64,000 nucleotides of DNA, from positions 56,110 to 120,109 of the forward strand of contig JADGRQ010000003.1 of the NCBI GenBank assembly GCA_017880775.1, in the 5' to 3' direction. The position numbers were made by a program, and so were the translations under genes. Under the pieces are notes generated by a model, which saw only the letters and a program-made list of their open reading frames with translations, was not told where the DNA came from and searched no databases. The DNA comes from Burkholderiales bacterium (GTDB taxonomy: Bacteria; Pseudomonadota; Gammaproteobacteria; Burkholderiales; SG8-39). Positions 1 through 9,210 of this stretch are shown in pieces; position 1 is the stretch's first letter, and every line of letters begins with the position of its first letter.

Positions 1-2
1 CC

Positions 3-548
3 GCCTTCGGCGAAAACTACGTGCAGGAGGCTCTGGAGAAGATGGCCGCGCTCGGGCGGCTGCAGATCGAATGGCACATGATCGGCCCCCTTCAAAGCAA
101 CAAGACCAAGCAGGTGGCTGGCCGGTTCGGCTGGGTGCACACCCTGGATCGTGAGAGGATTGCGCGGCGGCTTTCGGAGCAGCGGCCCGCCGGGCTGCTT
201 CCCCTGAATGCGCTGATCCAGGTCAATGTCTCGGGCGAATCCAGCAAGAGCGGTGTGTCGGCTATCGACGCGATTGCACTCGCACAGGTTGTGGCGCGGC
301 TGCCGGGGCTGCGATTGCGCGGGCTGATGGCGATTCCCGAGCCGACCGACGATATGGCGCTGCAACGCGCTCAGTTTGGCGTCGTGCGCGAGGTTTTCGA
401 AGGGCTGTGTGCAGATGGGCTGCCGCTCGATACGCTGTCGATGGGGATGTCGGACGACCTGGAAGCGGCCATTGCGGAAGGCTCGACGTTGGTACGGGTC
501 GGAACGGCGATATTCGGCAAGCGGCAACGCGTCAGGGACGCTGCATGA
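3..548 (+). CDS. YggS/PLPBP family pyridoxal phosphate homeostasis protein, 5' end outside window
   Basis: Members of this cytosolic family bind pyridoxal 5'-phosphate and buffer PLP and amino-acid pools without a known reaction. The frame is open from base 3 and begins AFGENYVQEA, the conserved segment that follows the PLP-lysine strand, so the first few dozen residues including that lysine lie before the window. Visible family motifs are HMIGPLQSNKTK, MGMSDDLEAAIAEGST (phosphate-binding end of the alanine-racemase-type barrel) and VRVGTAIFG. The TGA stop overlaps the proC ATG (ATGA), the usual yggS-proC-yggT order in proteobacteria. The family call is secure; the true start cannot be seen. 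Confidence 0.95.
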   Translation, partial: AFGENYVQEALEKMAALGRLQIEWHMIGPLQSNKTKQVAGRFGWVHTLDRERIARRLSEQRPAGLLPLNALIQVNVSGESSKSGVSAIDAIALAQVVARLPGLRLRGLMAIPEPTDDMALQRAQFGVVREVFEGLCADGLPLDTLSMGMSDDLEAAIAEGSTLVRVGTAIFGKRQRVRDAA

Positions 549-1360
549 ACATCACGTTCATCGGTGGCGGAAACATGGCGGGCGCGATGATCGGCGGGCT
601 ACTGAAGACAGGTTTTCGCGCAGATCATATCCGCGTCGTCGAGGCGGATGCGGCAAAGCGAAATTCGCTTTCGGGGCAGTTTCTCTGCGTCGCGCCTGCT
701 AATACCTATACGGTGATGGACGCGGACACAGTCATCGTTCTTGCCGTGAAGCCGCAGCAAATGCGCGAGGCGCTTGGACAGTTAGGGATAACCGGGAATA
801 CGAATCTCATTATTAGCATCATGGCCGGGGTGACTCTGACGGCTATTTCCCAGCGCCTTGGAGCATATAAGCGCCTTGTTCGCGCCATGCCGAATACGCC
901 AGCGCTAATCGCGGCAGGCATTACCGGCTATTACCCGATGCTCGATTATGTGAGCGAGGAAGACCTGGTTCGTACCGAAAAAATATTGCGATCAATGGGA
1001 AGTACGGTCAGGGTGGACGACGAAGGACAACTCGACGTAGTGACTGCGGTATCGGGCAGCGGACCAGCCTATGTGTTCCTGTTCATCGAGGCGCTGCGCG
1101 CAGCCGGCATTGAGCTTGGCCTCCCGGCCGGGACTGCCAACAAACTCGCTATCGAGACTTTTCTTGGTGCTGCCAAGCTGGCGGCGCGTAGCGCGGAGGA
1201 TGTTTCGATACTTCGTGAACGCGTCACGTCCAAAGGCGGCACCACCGAGGCGGCGCTCAAGGTGTTCGAGGAGGAGAGGCTTACGGAGCGCTTTCGACGC
1301 GCAGTCGAAGCGGCTCGCAAGCGCAGCGCCGAGCTCGGTGAAGAACTCGCCAAGGACTAG
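545..1360 (+). CDS. proC: Pyrroline-5-carboxylate reductase
   Basis: Last step of proline synthesis: NAD(P)H-dependent reduction of pyrroline-5-carboxylate to proline in the cytosol. The 271-residue protein begins MNITFIGGGNMAGAMIGG, a Rossmann dinucleotide-binding loop at the very N-terminus. The C-terminal dimerisation/substrate domain carries SGSGPAYVF near residue 175 and VTSKGGTTEAAL. ATG 545 was chosen because it places the Rossmann strand at the start and overlaps the yggS stop by 4 nt; an upstream in-frame extension would run through yggS. proA, for an earlier proline step, is far away at 39-40 kb. The centre of the gene (about 780-1020) is poorer in GC than its neighbours. Confidence 0.97.
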   Translation: MNITFIGGGNMAGAMIGGLLKTGFRADHIRVVEADAAKRNSLSGQFLCVAPANTYTVMDADTVIVLAVKPQQMREALGQLGITGNTNLIISIMAGVTLTAISQRLGAYKRLVRAMPNTPALIAAGITGYYPMLDYVSEEDLVRTEKILRSMGSTVRVDDEGQLDVVTAVSGSGPAYVFLFIEALRAAGIELGLPAGTANKLAIETFLGAAKLAARSAEDVSILRERVTSKGGTTEAALKVFEEERLTERFRRAVEAARKRSAELGEELAKD

Positions 1361-1369
1361 CGCCCCGCC

Positions 1370-1936
1370 GTGCTCGCCCAGATCGCGCAGTTCCTCATCG
1401 AAACCGTGGCGGGGTTCTTCGTCTTCGCGTTGCTCGCGCGCTTTCATTTTCAGTGGTTGCGCGTGCCGTTCCGCAATCCGCTGGGCGAATTCGTGGTGAC
1501 GGTGAGCAACTGGCTGGTGCTGCCGGCGCGGCGCATCGTTCCGCCCCTGCGGCAGATCGATTTCGCCTCGCTGGTCGGCGCCTGGTTGGTGCAGTTCGCC
1601 GGTTTGTGGGCGGTGTACTCGGTGCACGGCCACGATTTCTTCGCAGCGCCGGACCTGGTGGGTCTCGGCGCGCTCGCCCTGGTCGACTTGTTGCGTTATT
1701 CCCTATACCTGCTGATTGCCGCGGTGATCGTGCACGCGGTGCTGTCGTGGGTGAACCCCTACACGCCGCTCGCCCCGGTGTTCGACGCGTTTACCCGGCC
1801 GTTCCTGAGGCCGATCCGGCGCATCCTGCCGCCGATCGCGAACATCGACCTCTCGCCGCTCGTGTTGCTGGTGGTTCTGCAGGTGCTGCTGATACCGGTC
1901 GCGTACGCGCGCGGGCTGGTCGCGGCCATGCTGTGA
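1370..1936 (+). CDS. YggT family integral membrane protein
   Basis: Small inner-membrane protein of the YGGT family; its role is not firmly established, and homologues have been linked to osmotic tolerance and envelope or division functions. The 188 residues hold two YGGT repeats. The first hydrophobic pair lies around residues 5-25 and 60-85, the second around 100-125 and 160-180. The repeat signature is visible in the second half as SWVNPYTPLAPVFDAFTRPF followed by LRPIRRILPP. Start is GTG 1370, 9 nt after the proC stop. The stop overlaps the next gene's GTG (GTGA), so this is operon member three. Confidence 0.9.
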   Translation: MLAQIAQFLIETVAGFFVFALLARFHFQWLRVPFRNPLGEFVVTVSNWLVLPARRIVPPLRQIDFASLVGAWLVQFAGLWAVYSVHGHDFFAAPDLVGLGALALVDLLRYSLYLLIAAVIVHAVLSWVNPYTPLAPVFDAFTRPFLRPIRRILPPIANIDLSPLVLLVVLQVLLIPVAYARGLVAAML

Positions 1937-2238
1937 AATACTCGGCTCCAGCGGGCTGGTTCAGGCGTGACGGCGATTGCTTGGTTCTGGAACTGCACGT
2001 GCAGCCAGGCGCCGGGCGCTCCGGAGTCGCTGGTCTGCACGGCGGGCGCCTGAAAATCCGCCTCGCGGCACGCGCCGTGGACGGGGCTGCCAACGACTGC
2101 CTGGTGGAATTCCTCGCCGCGGCGCTCGGCGCGGCGCGGCGCGACGTGATGATCGAGGCGGGGCTCTCTTCGCGCACCAAGCGCGTGTCGGTGCGCGGCG
2201 CAAAACGCGGACCGGAGGCGTTGCTTCCGCCAGCCTAG
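1933..2238 (+). CDS. DUF167/YggU family protein
   Basis: Small cytosolic protein (101 residues) of the YggU/DUF167 family, whose biochemical role is unknown. Family features are the VQPGAGRSGVAG segment, the KIRLAARAVDGAANDCLVEF strand-helix core and the VMIEAGLSSRTKRVSVRG C-terminal half, matching the usual 95-105 residues. GTG 1933 overlaps the yggT stop by 4 nt, so translation is probably coupled. The gene ends 4 nt inside the 3' end of the convergent aceK gene; no terminator is visible between them. Confidence 0.9.
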   Translation: MKYSAPAGWFRRDGDCLVLELHVQPGAGRSGVAGLHGGRLKIRLAARAVDGAANDCLVEFLAAALGAARRDVMIEAGLSSRTKRVSVRGAKRGPEALLPPA

Positions 2239-4052
2239 GCCGCTACGCCCTTGCCGGAACGCCGGAATCGCGCTTCTTCCGGGTAAGGGAAAACATGCTC
2301 TTCGCGTCCTTCGCCGATCAGCCGCTGTTTGCCGATCCAGAATTCCGGATCGATCAGGTCGAGGTGATACTCGAGGAATATCGCCCGCATGCGCGGGTCC
2401 GAGACGAGGAAGCCGCCGAACTGCTCCGGAAAGACGTCATGCGGCCCGATTGAATAGTAGGGTTCGGCCGACATTTCCTCTTCGTGGTTGCGCGGCGCCG
2501 GAATGCGCCGGAAATTGCATTCGGTCATGTACACGATCTCGTCGTAGTCGTAGAACACTACGCGATTGTGACGCGTCACCCCGAAGTTCTTGAGCAGCAT
2601 GTCGCCCGGAAAGATGTTGGCGCCGGCGAGCTCCTTGATCGCGCTGCCGTACTCGCGCAGCACGTGGCGTTGCCGATCCGCGTCGCCGTCGCGTAGCGCT
2701 TCCTCGAGGTACAGGTTGAGCGGCTGCATGCGACGCTCGATATAGACGTGCTTGATGACCACGCGGTCGCCGTCGATCTCGATGTTCGATGCCGCCTCGG
2801 ACTTGAGCTCCTCGAGAAGCGCGACATCGAACCGCTCCAGCGGCAGCGCGACCAGCGAGTACTCAAGCGTGTCCGCGAGGCGGCCGACCCGGTCGTGGTA
2901 CTTCACCAGCAGATACTTCTGTTTGACCGTCGCGCGGTCCATCTCCTTGGGAGGGGCGAAGCGGTCGCGGATCACCTTGAACACGTACGGGAACGACGGC
3001 AGCGTGAATACCAGCATCACCATGCCCTTGATCCCGGGCGCGGTGACGAAATTGTCCGACGAGTGCGTCAGGTGGTAGTGCAGGTCGCGGTAAAACACGG
3101 TTTTGCCCTGCTTGTGCAGTCCCACCGCCATGTACATCTCGGCGCGCGGCTTCTTCGGCATCAGTTGCCTCAGGAACGAGATGTACGCCGCCGGCACCTC
3201 CATGTCGACAAAGAAATAGGCGTGCGCAAACGAAAACAGGACCAGCAGCTGGTTTTGCTCGAGCAGCAGCGTATCGAGATACAGTTCCTTGCGTTCGTTC
3301 TGCAGGATCGGCACCGCGAACGGCAGCTCCACATGGCCGTTCATCGCCTTGCCGACGATGTAGGCCGCCATGTTGCGGAAGAATAGGGAACCGAGCACCT
3401 GGATCTGCAGGTTCGGCCGTGCACGCGTCGGCCGCGCGAAGTGTGTGCGCAGCGCGTGCACCACGTTGCGCAGATCGCGATGCAGGTCCTCGAACGGGTT
3501 CGCCAGCCCGATGTCGCGCACGATCGACTCGAGCGTCGCGCGCAGGCCGGCACCGCCCTTGCGCGGATAGTAGCTGCGGTAGGCCGGCGTCGCGCCCTCG
3601 AGATGCTCGGTTGCGACGGCCGGTCGCCAGAAGATGAACTCGTTGCGGTAGTAGCGCCGGTGCAGTACCTGGCAGGCGACCGAGTTGAAAAAAGTCTCCG
3701 CCAGTTCCGGCTGCCGGTGCTCATGGAGCAACGGGATGTAGGACAGCTTGATCGCCGGCCACAGCGATTCATCGTGCTCGGTTTGCGGATAGGCGGCGAG
3801 CAGGCTTGCCACGGCTTCGGCCACGCGCTGGTCGTACATCTGGATGCGCGACCGAACCAGCTCCCGCATCGCCGGCCAGTCGGCCCGCTCGAAGCAGTGG
3901 CGCGCCTTCGCCGCGGCTGCGCGAAACAGGCGGTAGTGCTTGTCGAAGCCCTCGAGGATGCTGCGCGCGACCTCGGCTGCAGTCAGCGCGCGCAGCGCTA
4001 CCCCGGCGGAGAGCGGCTCCACCGAGGCGGGGCGGGCAGCCGGCTGGTTCAT
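2235..4052 (-). CDS. aceK: Isocitrate dehydrogenase kinase/phosphatase
   Basis: Bifunctional enzyme that phosphorylates isocitrate dehydrogenase to divert isocitrate into the glyoxylate shunt, and reverses the modification. At 605 residues it has full family length. The N-terminal regulatory half is followed by the kinase-like half, with EIDGDRVVIKHVYIERRM in the nucleotide-binding lobe and VVFYDYDEIVYMTECNFR as the metal/catalytic loop. It starts 22 nt after the aceA stop on the same strand, so aceA-aceK form one transcription unit. No malate synthase gene lies between or beside them, unlike the enterobacterial aceBAK operon. Confidence 0.97.
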   Translation of the reverse strand: MNQPAARPASVEPLSAGVALRALTAAEVARSILEGFDKHYRLFRAAAAKARHCFERADWPAMRELVRSRIQMYDQRVAEAVASLLAAYPQTEHDESLWPAIKLSYIPLLHEHRQPELAETFFNSVACQVLHRRYYRNEFIFWRPAVATEHLEGATPAYRSYYPRKGGAGLRATLESIVRDIGLANPFEDLHRDLRNVVHALRTHFARPTRARPNLQIQVLGSLFFRNMAAYIVGKAMNGHVELPFAVPILQNERKELYLDTLLLEQNQLLVLFSFAHAYFFVDMEVPAAYISFLRQLMPKKPRAEMYMAVGLHKQGKTVFYRDLHYHLTHSSDNFVTAPGIKGMVMLVFTLPSFPYVFKVIRDRFAPPKEMDRATVKQKYLLVKYHDRVGRLADTLEYSLVALPLERFDVALLEELKSEAASNIEIDGDRVVIKHVYIERRMQPLNLYLEEALRDGDADRQRHVLREYGSAIKELAGANIFPGDMLLKNFGVTRHNRVVFYDYDEIVYMTECNFRRIPAPRNHEEEMSAEPYYSIGPHDVFPEQFGGFLVSDPRMRAIFLEYHLDLIDPEFWIGKQRLIGEGREEHVFPYPEEARFRRSGKGVAA

Positions 4053-4074
4053 CCGCTTGGCGCCGGTTCAGGTG

Positions 4075-5388
4075 TTATACCGCGGCGAGCTTGGCTTTCT
4101 TCTTGTCGTCGAAGAATTGTTCGTCTTCGGTCGAGCCGTGCAACGCGGTGGTCGACGCTTTGCCGCCCGAGACCGTCTGCGTCACGTCGTCAAAGTAGCT
4201 GGTGCCGACCTCGCGCTGATGCTTGACGGCGGTGAAGCCTTTCTCGGCCGCGGCGAATTCCTTCTGCTGCAGTTCGACGAAAGCGCTCATGTTGTTGCGC
4301 GCGTAGCCGTGTGCGAGTTCGAACATCGAGTAGTTGAGCGAGTGGAACCCGGCCAGCGTGATGAACTGGAACTTGTAACCCATTGCGCCGAGCTCGCGCT
4401 GGAACTTTGCGATGGTCGCGTCATCGAGATTGCGCTTCCAGTTGAACGACGGCGAGCAGTTGTAGGCGAGCATCTTACCCGGGAATTTCGCTTGGATGCC
4501 TTCGGCAAACCTGCGCGCGAACTCCAGGTCCGGTGTGCCCGTTTCGCACCACACCATATCGGCGTACTGGGCATATGCGAGGCCGCGCGAAAGCGCTTGG
4601 TCGAAGCCCTTCCTGGTGCGGTAGAACCCATCCGACGTTCGCTCGCCGGTCAGGAACGGCTTGTCGTTCTCGTCGAAATCCGAGGTCACGAGATCGGCGG
4701 CCTCGGCGTCGGTGCGCGCAAGCAGCACGGTGGGAACACCCATGATGTCGGCGGCGAGCCGTGCCGCAATCAGCTTCTGGACATTTTCCTGGGTGGGCAC
4801 CAGCACCTTGCCGCCCATGTGGCCGCATTTCTTGACGCTGGCGAGCTGGTCCTCGAAGTGCACGCCGGCGGCGCCCGCGTCGATCATCGCCTTCATCAGC
4901 TCGAATGCATTCAGCACGCCGCCGAAGCCCGCCTCCGCGTCCGCCACGATGGGCGCGAAGAAATCGATGTCGCCCTTGCCCTCCATGGTCTGGATCTGAT
5001 CGGCGCGAGCCAGCGCATTGTTGATGCGCTTCACGACCGTCGGCACCGAGGAAACCGCGTAGAGAGACTGGTCGGGGTACATCGAGAGCGAATCGTTGGC
5101 GTCAGCCGCGACCTGCCAGCCGGAAAGATAGATCGCCGGCACGCCCGCCTTGACCTGCTGCATCGCCTGGTTGCCGGTGAGCGCACCGAGCGAGTTCACG
5201 AACGGTCGCTCGTTGCACATCTTCCAGAGTTTTTCCGCACCGAGCTTGGCCAGCGTGTGTTCGATTTTCACGCTGCCGCGCAGGCGCATAACATCTTCGG
5301 CTGTGTAGCCGCGCTTCAGGCCCTTCCAACGTGGGTTATCCGCCCAGTCCTTCTTCAGTGCGGCGATCTCTTGTTCGCGTTTCAGCAT
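4075..5388 (-). CDS. aceA: Isocitrate lyase
   Basis: Cleaves isocitrate to glyoxylate and succinate, allowing growth on acetate or fatty acids. The 437-residue protein carries the catalytic loop [10 protein letters not shown] with the active cysteine at residue 188, plus [20 protein letters not shown] for the metal/substrate site. ATG 5388 was chosen because a strong Shine-Dalgarno (AAGGGGACC) sits just upstream and the protein then begins [15 protein letters not shown] as relatives do; a longer in-frame extension to 5457 has no such support. A near-palindrome about 130 nt upstream is a candidate operator. aceK follows 22 nt downstream. Confidence 0.98.
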   Translation of the reverse strand: MLKREQEIAALKKDWADNPRWKGLKRGYTAEDVMRLRGSVKIEHTLAKLGAEKLWKMCNERPFVNSLGALTGNQAMQQVKAGVPAIYLSGWQVAADANDSLSMYPDQSLYAVSSVPTVVKRINNALARADQIQTMEGKGDIDFFAPIVADAEAGFGGVLNAFELMKAMIDAGAAGVHFEDQLASVKKCGHMGGKVLVPTQENVQKLIAARLAADIMGVPTVLLARTDAEAADLVTSDFDENDKPFLTGERTSDGFYRTRKGFDQALSRGLAYAQYADMVWCETGTPDLEFARRFAEGIQAKFPGKMLAYNCSPSFNWKRNLDDATIAKFQRELGAMGYKFQFITLAGFHSLNYSMFELAHGYARNNMSAFVELQQKEFAAAEKGFTAVKHQREVGTSYFDDVTQTVSGGKASTTALHGSTEDEQFFDDKKKAKLAAV

Positions 5389-5513
5389 TTCGGTCCCCTT
5401 ACGTGAAGTCCACCGTTCAAAATGAGCGAAATTAATAGCGCACTGCAATAATCGCAAGATATCAAGAAAAAATCCAGAATATCTTTGGTTAACAAATGAT
5501 TACGATGTCTCTA

Positions 5514-5528
5514 TTCCGTAATACGAAA
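5514..5528. promoter_or_regulatory. Near-palindromic operator candidate upstream of aceA
   Basis: The 15-mer TTCCGTAATACGAAA has 7-nt arms around a single central base, with one mismatch. It lies in the 208-nt gap between the aceA start and the rodA 3' end, about 130 nt upstream of the aceA ATG. The surrounding DNA is AT-rich and likely contains the aceA promoter. IclR-type regulators control aceA in several proteobacteria and bind inverted repeats of about this size; assignment to that family is inference. Confidence 0.35.
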
Positions 5529-5596
5529 CGACATTTCACGGCCCTTGCGCGCCGCAAAATACTTTTCTTCCAAGCGTGACGGGCCGCTGCGGCAGC

Positions 5597-6709
5597 TCAG
5601 GTCTGAACCAGCTTGCGGTGCTTGTGGATGCTCATCAGGATGCCGATGCCGACGAACAGCGTCGCGAGCGCGGTGCCGCCGTAGGAAATGAACGGAAGCG
5701 GCACGCCCACCACCGGGAGGATCCCGGTGACCATGCCCATATTGACGAACGCGTAGGTAAAGAAAGTCAGGGTGATCGAGGCTGCCAGCAGGCGCGCGAA
5801 AGAGGTTGGCGCGTTGGCCGCGATCATCAGCCCGCGGGCGATCAGGAGGATGTAGAGCCCGAGCAGCAGAGCGTTGCCGACCAGGCCGAACTCCTCTGAG
5901 AACACCGCAAGGATGAAGTCGGTGTGTTTTTCCGGGATGAACTCGAGATGTGTTTGCGTGCCCTTCAACCATCCCTTGCCGCCGATGCCGCCCGAGCCGA
6001 CCGCAATGGTCGACTGGATGATGTGGTACCCGGCGCCGAGCGGGTCCTGAGTCGGGTCGAGCAGGGTGAGGATGCGACGCCTCTGATAGTCGTGCAGCAG
6101 GCCCCAGAGCGGTGCCAGGCCCGCGAGCGTGGCGGCGCCTACTCCGAGCAGAACCTTCCAGGACAGGCCGGCGAAGAAAATCACATAGAAACCCGCGGCC
6201 GCGACAAGTACGGCAGTGCCCAGGTCGGGTTGGCGCGCGATCAGCACCACCGGCACGACAAGCATCACGCCCGCGACGAAAAATTCCCGAGCGCGCAGAC
6301 TCGCTTCGTGACGGTGGAACCACCACGCGAGCATCAGCGGCATCGCAATCTTCATCACCTCGGCGGGCTGGAAGCGCGTCACGCCGACATGTAGCCAGCG
6401 GCGCGCACCGTTTACCACGTCGCCGAACAGCGCTACTGCGATCAGCAGCAGCAGGCCCGCGGCGTAGGCGGGCACGGCGAAACGCATCAGCGTCTGCGGC
6501 GGGATCTGGGCCATCAGCCACATCAGACCGAACGCGACCAGCAGGTTCATCGCCTGCCCCGTGACGCGCGCGGGCAGGTCATAGCTGGCGCTGTACAACG
6601 TCGCCAGGCCGAGCGCGACCAGCGCAACCGCGATCATCAACAGCGCGCCGTCGATGCCGGCCGACAGGCGCGCGATGATCCGGCGGGGGGTAAACTGGAT
6701 CAACTCCAT
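5597..6709 (-). CDS. rodA: Peptidoglycan glycosyltransferase RodA (SEDS family)
   Basis: Inner-membrane glycan polymerase of the elongasome, working with PBP2 to build lateral cell wall. The 370-residue product has about ten hydrophobic helices. It carries SEDS signatures GSGGIGGKGWLKGTQTHLEF and PEKHTDFILAVFSEEFG (the conserved HTDF aspartate loop), and a C-terminal PLPFISYGGTALATLF motif. ATG 6709 gives MELIQFTPRRIIARL and sits 13 nt after the mrdA stop; the 27-residue in-frame extension runs back into mrdA and is low-complexity. It is the last gene of the mreBCD-mrdA-rodA operon. Confidence 0.97.
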   Translation of the reverse strand: MELIQFTPRRIIARLSAGIDGALLMIAVALVALGLATLYSASYDLPARVTGQAMNLLVAFGLMWLMAQIPPQTLMRFAVPAYAAGLLLLIAVALFGDVVNGARRWLHVGVTRFQPAEVMKIAMPLMLAWWFHRHEASLRAREFFVAGVMLVVPVVLIARQPDLGTAVLVAAAGFYVIFFAGLSWKVLLGVGAATLAGLAPLWGLLHDYQRRRILTLLDPTQDPLGAGYHIIQSTIAVGSGGIGGKGWLKGTQTHLEFIPEKHTDFILAVFSEEFGLVGNALLLGLYILLIARGLMIAANAPTSFARLLAASITLTFFTYAFVNMGMVTGILPVVGVPLPFISYGGTALATLFVGIGILMSIHKHRKLVQT

Positions 6710-6722
6710 GCGATCGGCAGCG

Positions 6723-8627
6723 TCAGTCGGCCTCCTCCTCTTCGTCGTCCGCGTCGGCCGGCCTCGAAGCGGATTCGGGCTGGGTGCCAAGCAGGTAATA
6801 GTCGAGAACCGCGCGCGCCAGCGGCGCGGCTACCGAGCTGCCGTGCCCGCCATTCTCGACCAGCACGGCGAGCGCGATCTTCGGGCTCTCCGCCGGCGCG
6901 AACGCGATGAACAGTGCGTGATCCCGGTGCCGCTCGGCGACGCGCTTTTCGTCGTATTTTTCACCCTGCCTCATCGCGATCACTTGGGCGGTGCCGGTCT
7001 TGCCGGCAAACGTGTAGGGCGCACCCGCCCCGGCTCGGGCAGCCGTCCCTCCGGGGCGCGTGACGTCGACCATCGCGCTCTTCACCAGCGCGACGTGCGC
7101 CGGATTGAAGCTCGCGCCGCGCTCGGGCGAGGACTCGAGCGAACGCATTTCGCCGGTGCGAGCATTTTCCACTCGCGCCACCAGGTGCGGGTGGTACCCG
7201 GCGCCGTTCGCCGCAAGGATCGCGGTTGCGTATGCGAGCTGCACCGGCGTGGCGAGGTTGTAACCCTGGCCGATCGCCACCGAGATCGTGTCGCCGGCAA
7301 ACCATTTCTGCCTGTAGCGCTTCATCTTCCAGTCCTGCGAGGGCAGCAGGCCCGACTTCTCGCCGTCGATGTCGATGCCGGTCTTCGCACCGAAGCCGAA
7401 CCGGCTTATGAAGCCGTGGATGTTGTCGATGCCCAGTTCGTTGCCCAGTCCGTAGTAGTAGGTGTCGCACGAGATCACGATCGAGCGATGCATGTCGACC
7501 GCGCCGTGACCCCCCGCCTTCCAGTCGCGCCAGCGGTGCGAAACCCCCGGCAGCGAAAAAAATCCCGGATCACTGATGGTGTAGGAGGCCGAGCGCTTGC
7601 CCAGTTCGAGCGCCGCGAGTGCCATGAACGGCTTGAAGGTCGATCCCGGTGGGTACTGCCCGGTCAGCGCCCGGTTGTTGAGCGGCCGGTCGGGCGATGA
7701 GTTGAGCGCTTCCCAGCTCGCGGCGTCGATGCCGTCCACGAACAGGTTGGGATCGAAGCCCGGCTTCGAGACGAGCGCAAGCACGCCGCCCGTGGTCGGA
7801 TCGATGGCCACCAGAGCACCGCGCCTGTCGCCGAACGCCGCCTCGGCCACTTCCTGCAGCTTGATGTCGAGCGTGAGTGTGAGGTTGTTGCCCGATTGCG
7901 GCGAGGTACGCGACAGCGTGCGAATGCCGCGGCCCGCGGCGTCGATTTCGACCTGCTCGACGCCGGCGGCGCCGTGCAGTTCCTGCTGGTAACTGGCTTC
8001 AATGCCGGTCTTGCCGATGAAGTCGGTGCCGCGGTAATTCGCCGCCAGTCCCTCCTCGTCGAGCTTTTCCTTCTCGGCCTGGTTGATGCGGCCTATGTAG
8101 CCGATCACATGCGAGGCGAGTTCGCCCTTCGGGTACTGGCGGAACAGGCGCGCCTTGATCTCCACGCCGGGAAAGCGATACCGTTGGGCGGCGAAGCGCG
8201 CCACTTCCTCGTCGGACAACCGCGTCCGGATGGGAATCGATTCCGCATTGCGCAGTTCCTGCATCAGTTTGCGAAAGCGCGTGCGATCCTTCGCCTGGAT
8301 CTCGATCACATCGGCCAGTTCGTTTACCGTGCGCTCCGGGTCCGCGACCTTGCCCGGCATGATCTCGAGCGTATACGCCGAGTAGTTGCGCGCCAGCACC
8401 ACGCCGTTGCGATCAAGGATCAGGCCGCGGTTGGGCGCAATGGGCACGACCGAGATGCGATTGTCTTCGGCCTTGGTGTGGTAGAAATCGTACTGGATCA
8501 CCTGCAGGTAGACGAAGCGCGCCGCAAGCAGAGCAAACGCCACGCTCACCGCGATTGCGGCGATGCCGATGCGCAGCTGGAAGTGGTACAGCTCGCGCTG
8601 GTGGTTTTTCAGTTCGGCTAGACGCAT
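6723..8627 (-). CDS. mrdA: Penicillin-binding protein 2 (elongasome transpeptidase)
   Basis: Transpeptidase that cross-links lateral-wall peptidoglycan; beta-lactam target, and partner and activator of RodA. The 634 residues comprise a short cytoplasmic tail, one membrane anchor at about 20-42, the non-catalytic pedestal domain, and the transpeptidase domain. The active-site motifs are STFK with the catalytic serine at residue 329, SCD (in place of the more usual SSN/SSD), and KTGTAQ. The C-terminal tail ends in an acidic cluster (ADADDEEEEAD). The gene lies between mreD (55-nt gap) and rodA. Confidence 0.97.
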   Translation of the reverse strand: MRLAELKNHQRELYHFQLRIGIAAIAVSVAFALLAARFVYLQVIQYDFYHTKAEDNRISVVPIAPNRGLILDRNGVVLARNYSAYTLEIMPGKVADPERTVNELADVIEIQAKDRTRFRKLMQELRNAESIPIRTRLSDEEVARFAAQRYRFPGVEIKARLFRQYPKGELASHVIGYIGRINQAEKEKLDEEGLAANYRGTDFIGKTGIEASYQQELHGAAGVEQVEIDAAGRGIRTLSRTSPQSGNNLTLTLDIKLQEVAEAAFGDRRGALVAIDPTTGGVLALVSKPGFDPNLFVDGIDAASWEALNSSPDRPLNNRALTGQYPPGSTFKPFMALAALELGKRSASYTISDPGFFSLPGVSHRWRDWKAGGHGAVDMHRSIVISCDTYYYGLGNELGIDNIHGFISRFGFGAKTGIDIDGEKSGLLPSQDWKMKRYRQKWFAGDTISVAIGQGYNLATPVQLAYATAILAANGAGYHPHLVARVENARTGEMRSLESSPERGASFNPAHVALVKSAMVDVTRPGGTAARAGAGAPYTFAGKTGTAQVIAMRQGEKYDEKRVAERHRDHALFIAFAPAESPKIALAVLVENGGHGSSVAAPLARAVLDYYLLGTQPESASRPADADDEEEEAD

Positions 8628-8682
8628 GTCATGCGTGGGAAACTGAAAAGGGGGAGAGGCATACTGCCGGAGCCCGCCTTTC

Positions 8683-9210
8683 TCATATGGGTCGCGTCTT
8701 GTCGATCTCGACCGATCGCCTCTGCGGGATCAGCAGGACGAAGGTGAGCACCGGCCAGAGCGCCGCGCCGAGCAGCGGCCCGACCAGCAGCCGCCAGCCG
8801 GGAAAATCGGCCCCCGCGGCCATGCGCACCACGATCGCAACCATCTGCGCGGCGACCAGCAGCAGCGCCACGTGCAGCGCCTGCTGGGTCATTGGAAACC
8901 ACTGGATGCGCCGCGACAGCGTCAGCGCACCGAAGGCGAGCATCGAGTAGGCGAGCGCGTGCTGCCCGAGCAGCACGCCGCTGCCCGCGTCGGTGAGCAG
9001 GCCGAGCAGCCAGCCGATGCCGAGGCCGACCAACCGCGGCTGTCGCACGCACCAGAACGCGAGCACCAGGGCGACGAAGTCCGGCGCAAGCGCGGGGTCG
9101 CGCCACGGCAGGAAATTGACGAACAGCGCGAGCGCGAACGAAGCGACCACGGTCGTCACGCGCACCGGGAGCAGGATGTGCTGGGGGCGCGGCTCGCTCT
9201 TAACCGCCAT
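8683..9210 (-). CDS. mreD: Rod shape-determining protein MreD
   Basis: Polytopic inner-membrane protein of the elongasome that associates with MreC. The 175 residues include about five hydrophobic segments and the family segment GLGIGWLLGLLTDAGSGVLLG. ATG 9210 was preferred over ATG 9219 because the AAGGA upstream is then at normal spacing (8 nt). Either start overlaps the end of mreC, so translation is coupled. The C-terminus is short and basic (PQRRSVEIDKTRPI). Confidence 0.93.
   Translation of the reverse strand: MAVKSEPRPQHILLPVRVTTVVASFALALFVNFLPWRDPALAPDFVALVLAFWCVRQPRLVGLGIGWLLGLLTDAGSGVLLGQHALAYSMLAFGALTLSRRIQWFPMTQQALHVALLLVAAQMVAIVVRMAAGADFPGWRLLVGPLLGAALWPVLTFVLLIPQRRSVEIDKTRPI

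Noticed and set aside
3940..5406. 488-codon plus-strand frame
   Set aside because: Antisense to aceA and the start of aceK; no family motif, low-complexity composition.
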